Assembly (NCBI RefSeq): GCF_000234665.1
Contig: NC_018312.1
Span: 628,516-692,515, forward strand
Direction of reading: 5' to 3'
Source of the DNA: Leishmania mexicana MHOM/GT/2001/U1103
Taxonomy: Eukaryota > Euglenozoa > Kinetoplastea > Trypanosomatida > Trypanosomatidae
DNA length: 64,000 nt
The notes beneath the pieces are model-generated. The model was not told where the DNA came from, searched no databases, and saw only the letters and a program-made list of their open reading frames with translations. Within the stretch, counting starts at the first letter, position 1. Each line of letters opens with the position of its first letter. Positions 9,494 through 18,801 of the stretch are shown here, piece by piece. The position numbers and the translations under genes are program-made.

Positions 9494-12400
9494 CTACGAC
9501 TGCGCCGTGTGGATTGCCTCCATCTTCACCGACCCGGCCTTCACCTTTTCGGGGTTGGCGGTCAAGTAAAAGTCAAGCCCGCGCGCCGGGCATGAGGTTC
9601 GAGAGGCGATCGCATTCAGCGAAATTGCGTAGCTGGTCATGAGGTGGTTGACCACCATCAACCCCCGCCCCTTTGTCGGCGGAAACAGTTTCTCGATCGC
9701 TGTCGGCTTCACAATGAAGTTGCCATTGCGGTCCACGTCCACCTCAATGCCAACGTGGTAGCCGCCAAACATGAACATGTTCACGACAACGTCGCTCTCA
9801 TTCACAACGCGGAATGTGCGCGGAACGGCCTTGTTGTAGATGCGCTGGAACGCGTGATTGCCCAGGCGTGGCTGGCCGTAGGTGTAGACGGTCACGTCGG
9901 CGATGGGGTAGTCCATGCGTCTCAGCATGTAGGTAATACTATACGCGCAGAGGGACGCGAGGGCGCCGCCGAGGCTGTGGCCGGTTGTGAAGATGCGGTA
10001 GACGGTGCCGCGGTCGTCACACAGGACGTCGCGCAGCCGCGACATCACTGTCGGCTTCAGCGTCTTCCAGATGGTAAGAAACCCGGCGTGACAGGTGGGC
10101 CGCCACGATGTCTTGCGCATGCAAGAATGGATGCACGACGCACAGCCGAGATGCTGCGCAGCTGTGGCGCTGCCGTCGTCAAAGGTGCTCGCCAACTCGG
10201 GCACCTCTTCGCCCGCCGCGCTCGCTTCCTCCCTGTCGGCCGTCTTATCCATCTCCCGCCACACGACCCGGTGGATGTTCATGTCGTACTTGGCGTTGCT
10301 CATGTTCGCTGTCCCGCGGAAGCCGATGATGATGCGCGGCGCCTTGCCCTTGTGTTCGTCAGCGCTCGTATCCATCTTCACCATGAGCACTTGCACCTCC
10401 CTCGCCTCCGCCACCAGTAGCCGCACAAAGCCGTACTTTCCGACGTTGATGGGCAGCACCGCAGGGTCGAAAACGGCGGTTCCGGCTGCCGTCGGCGCCG
10501 GCGCCCCCGATTCAGTCTCAGGGGGTGCCAAGGCGGAACGGCTGGACGGACGCTTACCGGCGAGTGCAGGCGTGCAGGCTGGCGGTGACGCGGCTGCACC
10601 GCCGTTGTCATCTTCGCTGCGTATATGCACAATGACCGTATCCGAGCCACGCGCGCGCGACGTAGTGGACAGATGCGCCTCCTGCCCCGTGCTAGCGTCG
10701 CCGATGGCGGACGCGACTGCTGCAGTCCCCTCGGTAGCGCCGCCAATTTGGCCAGCGACTTCCCGCGCGCGCGCGTCCGTCTTCTCCGCCTCTTTTTCGC
10801 GGTCCTCTTCGGCGTCGTCGTCGCCCGTGTCTTCCTCCGCTGGGCAGCAACCGCAGAGCCGATTCTTGATAGCCTTCACCACAGTAAGAGGAACGCTCTG
10901 CGGCGTCATCTTGATACCCGTCTCGATCGCCTGGCCGTCGGTGCTCTCCTCCACCCCGTAGGCCTCCCAGGAGATGTTGAAGCAGTCGATGGAGGTCTCC
11001 AGGTTGAAAAACGGCAGGTACTGGATTGCCTGAAACGGCCGATACGCTGCGTCGAAGATGTGCGTTTCGAGCCGGTTCAATCCGCGAACCGGCCGCTCCA
11101 GTAGGTGCCGCTCCGCCGTCCCAATCAGCGCTCCCAGGCGCTCCCGCGCCAAAACCAGGGTGCGCATCAAAGAGCGAGTGCCACCGTACGCGCGGTCGCT
11201 GCTGCTGACATCATCGTTGTCGCCTGAGGTGCGCAAAGAGAGGTCGGATAGCGCGTCGCCGTCTCCGGAGTGCGATATGGGCAGATGACTACCTGTGCCG
11301 CCATGCACAGAGAGCTGTCGCGCGTTGGCCTCAACACCGTCGCCCGCTGGTGCAATGCAAGACGCGTCTGCGGCCAACACTGGTGAAATGCACGACACAA
11401 TGGGACGGTCGTCCTTCTCCACGAGCGTCGCTTCTCTGAGATTGCCTCCATCGTTGGCATGGGATGCGTCTGCAGTCGGCGCCTGCATCGGAAGCCTCGC
11501 GCACGCCAGAGGATCGTGCTGGCGCACAAAGGTGTCATTCTTGGTGTTTAAGGCGACTTCGCTTTCGCTTAGTCGCCGCTTGTCATTTTCGGACCCTTCC
11601 TCATCAATTTCGGTGTGCGGAAACACATAAGTCTCCGTTGACGTCCCCGTTGCCGCCTGCAACGCTCTCGAGAACGCTGCCATGGGTGTCTCAGTGTCCC
11701 CTGTCACGCCTGCACCAGCGGAGAGAGATTGGTAGCGGGGCCGCGCCACCAGTGGAGGCGTGCCATGCCCTAAGGCAGTCTTGCCGCTGCGCCTGGCGGA
11801 CTCCGCGTCTGCATCCCCCCACGAGGTAGTGGGAGGGTTCCCAAGCGAGAGTGAGCGTGCGTGGTACTGGCTCCAGTCAGCGAGCATCAACGGCGCCAGT
11901 GACGGAGAAGCACGGCCGCCGTTGCGGTCAAAACCACTGTACGTGTGCGCCAAGGTATTCGCCGAGAATGCTCCCCGGCGCTGCGAGAACCTGCAAAACG
12001 TAGCACTGTCGTCTCTGCCGTCAAGACCTCGCGCGACAGATGAGTTCTGCCGCATCCGTGACCGCCATCGCGCGGGACCTTCAATAGCATACGTGTCCCC
12101 GGCTAATGACCTATCGCGCCTCACGCCCGCGTACGACTCCGCAACACCTTCGCCACCGCCAGCGGTGCCGTCGCCGTCCGCTAGAAAGTAGGTGCTGAAG
12201 CGATCCATGTTGATGATGTGGCGTGCCGCCACGCTCACCAGCATCAAGCCATTCGTGTCGAGATCATCATGGCCGCGCCAAAAACCACTGCTCCGCCTGT
12301 CGAGTGTGGTAGTCGCAGCACCAGCGCCACTGTCACTGTCGAAGCGGTGCCATGGACTCGACTCCATGACCGGGTGGCTTGCTCCTCGTGTAGCCGGCGC

Positions 12401-15127
12401 ACCCGAACGGCCATCTCGGCGCACGGAGCCGATGATGCCACGGCCGTTATCCCGCACAACCGGTGACTCCTCATGGTGCTGACTGCCGCCGTCACCGACG
12501 CCGTCGTCCGTGTCTGTCGCGTTCCCCTGGCGGTTCGGCTGCGGCGAGCTTGTCGCACGGCAATCATCACCGTGCACTTCAGGCACCGGGGACAACAGAT
12601 TGGACGGTGCTGTGTTGTGCGTGCGCTCCCACGGCATGGCGACGGCGACAGGGCCGGCCGAGGTGGGTCCGAACCTCTCCACCGCTCCGTCAGCGTTCTG
12701 AAGCCGTTTCTGCTTCGCCATGTACTGCCGCCATCGAAACTGAAACTGAAGACGGTAAAACCGTGTCTCCTCCTGCTCTGTCACAAAGATGTACTGACTG
12801 CCACCGTGTCGCGCCAACCAGCGGTACCACGTGTCAGGCCACACCATGTGTTTCCAACGGGGGTCCCTCGGGTTCACGGGTACGTTCTCGTCGCGGCTCT
12901 GCGAGGTGTAGACGAGCGTCATGATGTTCACAAAGAAGCTCGCGACCATCAGCATCGGAAGCTGCAGCAACGGCTGTTGCGAGGCCAGCGCCGGGTAGCC
13001 GCGGTTGTAGAGCAAAAAGAAAACGAGACAGTGAATCACGCAGTACACGATGGCGGACAGGAAGACCATCAAGAACACGCGACAGGCAAGCTGCTGCGGA
13101 CGGCTTTCCAAGTACGGCTTTTTCCCGAGGTAGCTGCGTAGGTAGAAGAGGAGCAGCAGGCAGACGAGACCGCCAGCAATCTGAAGGATGATGACGGACC
13201 AGTAGAGGCGCTTGGACCGCACTTCGCTGTTGGAGGTGAGCTGCCACATGTACTTGTTCAAGCCCGCGTCCACAATGTCGAGCACAAAGATGCTGAACAT
13301 GTAGACAGAGATGAGAATCTTGGTCCACATGGGTGGGTCGCACACGTTTCGGCTTCGCGCGAGGAAGGCCCTGAGCTTGGCAAGGATGCCGTCGCTCGGC
13401 TTCACTTCGCGGGGGCGGGCCCACATCATCGAGGCGGTCATGACGGAGAGCATGTACGCAATGGACACCGCCATGAAGTAGGTGGGGATGCGGTACTCCA
13501 TGAAGGCTAGTATGGAGGACAAGGGCCAGCTTGTGATGTTCAGCGCGAACAGCGGGTCTATGTACCACAGCAGCGCCACCTGAAGGATCAGCGTCCAGGT
13601 CTGCTCGTACAGGGTGCTCGTGTACTTGCAGTACGCGACAAAGCGTAGGGTGTGAACCACGGAAAAGACCGTCAGCGTGTAGCGCCACACAATCGTGGCA
13701 ACCGTGTAGGCAGAGCGTTGGTAGGCAATGCCGACGGAGCCACTGGCCGCCCTGGCCGCCAGCGATTCCGGCACCAAGGTGAGGGTAACGCTGAACTCAC
13801 CCGCAAACGTGGGCGTGCTCCCAAGCAAGAGCTCCGGCACACGCGCTACATCGCACCGAGTCTTCGTCCTGTCGCAGCGAATCGACAAGGGGTGCTCCGA
13901 GACCCACTCGAATCCGCTGCCCGATATGCGATTCTCGGCGACAACGTTGTACACCTGCACTACACTTGCCTGATCAGTTGGCGGAGGTAGACTGAAAGCC
14001 ACACGCCGGTAGCGCACCATACTGCTATGCTGATAGGTCAAGTTCGAGCCGCCCCACCTAAGCGACACCGTCGCTGGTGTCATGAGGGTGCCGTTAGCCG
14101 CTACAGTCGGCGGAGAGGTCACGCAGGGGCTCGTCCACTTATCCATGTACTGCAGATCTACGCCGTACCCTGCGCCACAGATGTTCACCATCGACCACTG
14201 CACCTTCGGAAGAACTTCGACGACGAGAGCGGCGATAAGGCACGCGTGCCACAGCACAAGGGTGAGCCGCATCGCGAAGGCGGAGATGGACTCCACCTGC
14301 AGCTCCACCGGCTCGTAGAAGCGCTGCATCACACGCAGCTTCTCGGGGTCCCTGCGCTGGCGATGGCTGCTATGGGAGTTTGCGAAAGCAGCGGGGTTAA
14401 TCGACGACGGGGCCATTGGACTGTGCGATGGCGAGCCAGTCTGCATCTTGTGGATCGCCAAGGAGTTGCTGAAGCGCTGGACGCCGTATGGGACAGGAGG
14501 GGAACCGTGAAACGACACGCCTTTCGGGGCAGATATACTGGTGCCGTCACGGTTGGACAGCACCGTGGATGGAGCGCCCGCATGCGTCATCCCTCCATCA
14601 ACACTGCGGGCATTGCCACCGCAGCCACCGCTCGAGTACGCAGCGAGGAAGTTCTCGTGGCCCTGCGCGCCAAGCACACCTGCGCCGCAGTAGTAGTCGC
14701 CAACGAGGAAAATCTGCCGGTGCGGTGCGGTCGGGATGACGCGATGGCGATGCGCCGATGACTGCTGCAGCGTCGTCTCCTGCCTATCCTCCCTTTCCGC
14801 CTTCTGTTTCCGGGTCTTGCCAGACTTTTCCTCGGGCTGGTGCGCCCTCCAAGATGGGAGGCTGCCGCGCGCCTTGGCGGACGCGCTCACCCTCTCCCGC
14901 GCCGTCTGCACTAATTCGCTCTTTGAGATCGCCGCGGAGGGCCTCGGTGCGGGTTGCTGCTGCTGTTGCTGCTGATGTGCCGGCTCGCGAACTAATCGCC
15001 TGCCATCGCTACTGCCCTCAGCGCTGCCGTGAGAGGAGGAGGAGGCATTGTGTTCCCCTCCGAAGGGGTACTGCGTCGATTCTAAATCTGCCGCAGCATC
15101 GCCACTGCTCAGACCTACGGAGGGCAT
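9494..15127 (-). CDS. Multi-span class 3 lipase A, Wntless/TMEM181-like membrane module
   Basis: A 1877-residue protein from the ATG at 15125-15127. Residues 1-270 are low-complexity, with a Gln run at 52-58. TM1 is at about 284-306, then a lumenal segment (~307-474) with four Cys and NLT/NGT glycosylation sites. Seven further spans follow at about 475-495, 510-528, 548-569, 601-622, 640-663, 681-706 and 722-741. A long disordered region leads to a conserved FFNLETSIDCFNISWEAY segment (~1374) and a class 3 lipase domain: FRGT (~1602), GHSLGG with Ser1718, NESD with Asp1779 and GGYHVG with His1791, a complete Ser-Asp-His triad. Such lipases cleave acylglycerols or phospholipids. The one-plus-seven topology differs from the four spans of diacylglycerol lipase and recalls Wntless/TMEM181. 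Substrate and location are unknown. Paralogue: the gene at 23726-30367. Confidence 0.88.
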   Translation of the reverse strand: MPSVGLSSGDAAADLESTQYPFGGEHNASSSSHGSAEGSSDGRRLVREPAHQQQQQQQPAPRPSAAISKSELVQTARERVSASAKARGSLPSWRAHQPEEKSGKTRKQKAEREDRQETTLQQSSAHRHRVIPTAPHRQIFLVGDYYCGAGVLGAQGHENFLAAYSSGGCGGNARSVDGGMTHAGAPSTVLSNRDGTSISAPKGVSFHGSPPVPYGVQRFSNSLAIHKMQTGSPSHSPMAPSSINPAAFANSHSSHRQRRDPEKLRVMQRFYEPVELQVESISAFAMRLTLVLWHACLIAALVVEVLPKVQWSMVNICGAGYGVDLQYMDKWTSPCVTSPPTVAANGTLMTPATVSLRWGGSNLTYQHSSMVRYRRVAFSLPPPTDQASVVQVYNVVAENRISGSGFEWVSEHPLSIRCDRTKTRCDVARVPELLLGSTPTFAGEFSVTLTLVPESLAARAASGSVGIAYQRSAYTVATIVWRYTLTVFSVVHTLRFVAYCKYTSTLYEQTWTLILQVALLWYIDPLFALNITSWPLSSILAFMEYRIPTYFMAVSIAYMLSVMTASMMWARPREVKPSDGILAKLRAFLARSRNVCDPPMWTKILISVYMFSIFVLDIVDAGLNKYMWQLTSNSEVRSKRLYWSVIILQIAGGLVCLLLLFYLRSYLGKKPYLESRPQQLACRVFLMVFLSAIVYCVIHCLVFFLLYNRGYPALASQQPLLQLPMLMVASFFVNIMTLVYTSQSRDENVPVNPRDPRWKHMVWPDTWYRWLARHGGSQYIFVTEQEETRFYRLQFQFRWRQYMAKQKRLQNADGAVERFGPTSAGPVAVAMPWERTHNTAPSNLLSPVPEVHGDDCRATSSPQPNRQGNATDTDDGVGDGGSQHHEESPVVRDNGRGIIGSVRRDGRSGAPATRGASHPVMESSPWHRFDSDSGAGAATTTLDRRSSGFWRGHDDLDTNGLMLVSVAARHIINMDRFSTYFLADGDGTAGGGEGVAESYAGVRRDRSLAGDTYAIEGPARWRSRMRQNSSVARGLDGRDDSATFCRFSQRRGAFSANTLAHTYSGFDRNGGRASPSLAPLMLADWSQYHARSLSLGNPPTTSWGDADAESARRSGKTALGHGTPPLVARPRYQSLSAGAGVTGDTETPMAAFSRALQAATGTSTETYVFPHTEIDEEGSENDKRRLSESEVALNTKNDTFVRQHDPLACARLPMQAPTADASHANDGGNLREATLVEKDDRPIVSCISPVLAADASCIAPAGDGVEANARQLSVHGGTGSHLPISHSGDGDALSDLSLRTSGDNDDVSSSDRAYGGTRSLMRTLVLARERLGALIGTAERHLLERPVRGLNRLETHIFDAAYRPFQAIQYLPFFNLETSIDCFNISWEAYGVEESTDGQAIETGIKMTPQSVPLTVVKAIKNRLCGCCPAEEDTGDDDAEEDREKEAEKTDARAREVAGQIGGATEGTAAVASAIGDASTGQEAHLSTTSRARGSDTVIVHIRSEDDNGGAAASPPACTPALAGKRPSSRSALAPPETESGAPAPTAAGTAVFDPAVLPINVGKYGFVRLLVAEAREVQVLMVKMDTSADEHKGKAPRIIIGFRGTANMSNAKYDMNIHRVVWREMDKTADREEASAAGEEVPELASTFDDGSATAAQHLGCASCIHSCMRKTSWRPTCHAGFLTIWKTLKPTVMSRLRDVLCDDRGTVYRIFTTGHSLGGALASLCAYSITYMLRRMDYPIADVTVYTYGQPRLGNHAFQRIYNKAVPRTFRVVNESDVVVNMFMFGGYHVGIEVDVDRNGNFIVKPTAIEKLFPPTKGRGLMVVNHLMTSYAISLNAIASRTSCPARGLDFYLTANPEKVKAGSVKMEAIHTAQS

Positions 15128-17823
15128 ATCAAGTCTGTCTCCCTTGCGACTCCGGGGAGCGAGGGACTTCAGCAGAAGGCAGCGGCGCAGTGAAGTGAGA
15201 GAGCGGCAAGTGCGCGTGTACTAGGGCTCTGACGTTCTGTTCAATGACGGCCGCTCCGCGCTTCAGTCAAGATGCGTGAGAGTCACGAGGAGGGAGGCAA
15301 CTATGTAAAGGAGAGAGAAAAGGAGAAAGCTCTCGACACAAGGGTGTCTCGATCAGCAGCAGAGGCTGCTAAGGGGGTGTAAGAGGCGGTTCGGGACCAA
15401 AGGAAAGAGCCCTCATAGCAGCTGTATCAAGTTACGCGGCTATGTGCGTCAAGCTCCTGTCAAGATGCTCCCCTCTCGTGTGGTTCTACATGGAGAAATG
15501 CGAAGAGGGCAGGGCACAGGTTGCACAGCGGATTACAAAGAATGTGTGTACATGGGCAGAACCAAAAAAAAGATGCTAAAAAGATGGCGAGAGTGAAGCG
15601 GAGGAAAGGGAAGGGGAGGGCACCGGCACACGACACCCTGGCACTCCGGCACGTCTACACTCACGCACGGAAACACTCGGGCTCGCAATCACCTTTCGTG
15701 TCAGCGCTTATCGAAACCGATGGAGGGGGGATAGCCACAACGAGGATGACAAAATTTAGTAAAGACTAACCCTCGACGCGAGACGAGAGGGCAGCCGTAG
15801 TAATCACCACCGAAACAACGGAGAGGCGGCCACCTGGGGCCAAAACTGAGGGAGAAAAAATAGAGAGAAGGAATGTGTGCGAAGGACAGTAGAAGAGGAA
15901 GGGAAGTCAGTGCTCCGCGAGCGAGCTGATGAAGGCGGCATGCCTAGAAGCCGGCACACAACGACAACATTCTTTTTTTTTCGATTGTCACCCCGCCACT
16001 CTGCCACCGACAAGTGGGCAAATATAAGCCTTCAACCACAGCTCACACGCCTCTGTCGCACTGCGGCTGCACCCGAGTCGTCCAGGACGAGCAGTCTGCC
16101 GTGGACTCGGACCATGCGTCCAACGGGCTCCTCTTGCCCTTGCTCGTTCCTTCCTCGCACGCATGCCGCACGATCGGCGACACACGCACACGGGTGGTCC
16201 GCATGCCTTGATCCAAGAGAGCCGCGCCCAGCGTCCTGCTCGAGGGCGGAGGCGGTCGCGTCTGTCGTGGAGGCAACAGGAGGTGGTGGTCACTGAGGTA
16301 TACGCCTCTCTCTGTGCTCGACCTCAGTGGTAGCCGCTACTCCGGTGCGATGTAGCGGGCGGAGCAATGGAATGGTAGAAAGGGGGAGGTTGATCGAGAC
16401 GAGCGCAAGCACGAATCCTACGCAGCGTGGAAGAAAGTAAGTGAGGAGAGAGCGGGGGTGGAGTGATTGGCAGCGCCAGAGCGGCACGCAGTCGTTGGCC
16501 AAGAACAGCAAAGGTCATGGAAACACCCAGAGCGCACATGCGATTGTGTAGGCAGTGGATCTGCTCAACCTGCAGTCGCAGCGGAGTGCTCTGTCGGGAG
16601 CGCATGTCACTGAAGGTAACGTATGCATCGATGAAGGGGAACCTTGGCCATCCCACCCTCCGCCTTTTCTCCTGACGCTCTCATCTCGTTCTTTGGTCTT
16701 CGTGTGTTCGCACGCCTACGCGTGTCTGCGCGTGACGGACGGGAGGGTAGCCGTGTGTCGGTGCTCATCATCGTCGTCGAGCTCTCGCGCATCATCGTGG
16801 CGTCCCACTCCGGAGCTGCTGTCCATGCGCATGATCATAAGCACCACACATGGAAATGTGCCAAGCAAAGACCCAAGTACACACGAAACGAGGTGGGAGA
16901 ACGTCCGCTTTATAGCGCTGAGGGTGGTAGGAAAAGAAAAACAAGGATAGGTAAAGACACAACGGAAAGTAAAGGAGGCGACGGGGGTGAGGGCGGCTCG
17001 AAGACACCAGTGCGACAAATGCGCCGTCATGAACGCCACGAACAATATGAAGCAGTCCCCTCCTAGAGGGAGGCAGAGAGGGGGAACTACGAAACCTCTC
17101 TCCATGAGAACAGAGGAGTGGGAACAGCCCAAGAAAAGCGCTAGCGGCTCTACGGCACACTCGCACGACGGCGCCGCCACAGCAGCCTTGAATATCGCAC
17201 ATTGAAATTTTGTTGTTGTCTCTTGTCAGCGTGTCCATTCCGGCACAATATATGGCGTGCACTCCACTCGGGCAATCCTATAATCGGCACAAGCCCGTCC
17301 ACTGCCGCAGGTCGGCCCGACGCAGCGCCATCCACGACCTGACCGCCGACGTCAGTAGCGATGCATCGCTCGCACTTCTCCATGACGTAGGCCCTTGATC
17401 CTCTCACCACCGAAATCAGTTCGGCATTTGGCAAGGGATAGGGGGGGGGAAAGGAGAAGGGGGCTTGCTTAGCTTCCCCGCAGAGAGTGGGAATCCGGCA
17501 CCCTAGAATACCATGCTCTAAGGCGTTTCCCTTCCCTCCCTCTCTGTCATCATGGTAAGAGATCCAAGAAGGAAGACGAACAGTGGCGAGACGAAAAAAG
17601 GAGAGGCGCCTCGCCAGCAATGCGTGGCAGCATAAGCGTGTGCCACGGCTGGTGAGCCGCATCAGCAGAACAGCATACAAGAAAGGTCCCCAGAAGTCTT
17701 GAGAAGTGGGTGTGGGGGAGGGGAGGAAAAGTAGCAACAAACAGCAAAACGGCATAGAAAAAAGAAGCAAGCACACGCATCCACGAGAGCAGCCGCGCAG
17801 CACCTTCCCGATGCCTGTACACG

Positions 17824-17840
17824 CACACACACACACACAC
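17824..17840. repeat. CA dinucleotide repeat
   Basis: A (CA)n microsatellite in the spacer downstream of HSP100. Confidence 0.85.
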
Positions 17841-18233
17841 CTCTTCTCCGCTGGTCAGCAGAGTTTACAAAACGGATGCACCATCCCAGACGCACACCCA
17901 GACATGCGCGCGCACGCGCAGACCTGATCAGTTGGGCGGGAACACAAAGGAAAAGGCGCGTCGAATATGCACAGGATGGACCGCTGGGGAAGAGGTCAGC
18001 GGGGGCCACCCCACCGCTCTTTCGTGTCGCGTGTATGTGTGTTTTCGGCTTTGTTGTTCTCGCTTCAATATCTCCGCGTTTCGAGTTTGTTTCCTCTGCA
18101 GGGGCGCGCCACCCTCAGCGCCTCTACCTTTCTCCAGCACGCACGCACGCGCAACAAGGAATGAATCGCCTGCCCACACATGCACCCTCTCAGCTGCGCT
18201 TCCACGAGGAAGGCCTCAATAGAGAGAGCGAGA

Positions 18234-18254
18234 ACACACACACACACACACACA
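18234..18254. repeat. CA dinucleotide repeat
   Basis: A (CA)n microsatellite about 550 bp downstream of the HSP100 stop codon, in its probable 3' UTR. Confidence 0.85.
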
Positions 18255-18801
18255 AAATAAAAAGAAGTGAGGTGAGAGGACGAGTGGGAAAGCGAGAGGG
18301 AGATGGAGAGAAGGAAGGAAAGGAGTTGGCGGTCACAGAGGGCAGGAAAGAACACTCCACATCGACCCAGACAATACGAACGAGCACACAAATAAATAAA
18401 TAAAACCGCGATCACGGATGAGCCATGAAGGGGCGCCCGCAACGCACACGCACAGACAACGAAAAGGAAAAGAAGCTCAACAGACGCGATGTGGTCATAC
18501 GAAACGCCGACGCGCGCATAGGTAGGCAAGAACTGCAGAAGCAGGAACCTCGTCAGCGAAGGTGGATAAGACGCTGTGTTGCTCTGAGGGGGAGGGAGCA
18601 AAGAGTTGAAACGCTGGGAGTGCTCACCACAGAACGAAAAAGAAAAAAAAGCAGCGGCGACGGCGGCACCGGCCATGCCGGCCGCTACTCAGCTCGTCTT
18701 CGCTTTGCCTCTCCATGTCCATTGGCGGGAGCAGACCGGCTTTCGGCGCCGTCCTCAGCATCAGCGCTGTCCGAGCCCGTAACCGCCGCCGCGATTCATG
18801 T

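Larger units (their letters stand above)
15128..18801. other. Gene-free spacer, 3.7 kb
   Basis: The longest spacer in the window, between HSP100 and lipase A. It should contain the HSP100 3' UTR and lipase A 5' UTR. I examined frames at 15877-16296, 16324-16656, 16644-17066 and 17150-17836; none shows recognisable domains or trypanosomatid-like protein composition. CA repeats lie at 17824-17840 and 18234-18254, and plus-strand purine runs at 15590-15620 and 18270-18330. A small unrecognised gene or ncRNA cannot be excluded. Confidence 0.6.

Noticed and set aside
10095..10961. A 288-codon plus-strand frame inside lipase A
   Set aside because: It lies antisense to the conserved linker and lipase region and has a composition expected from a GC-rich shadow frame.
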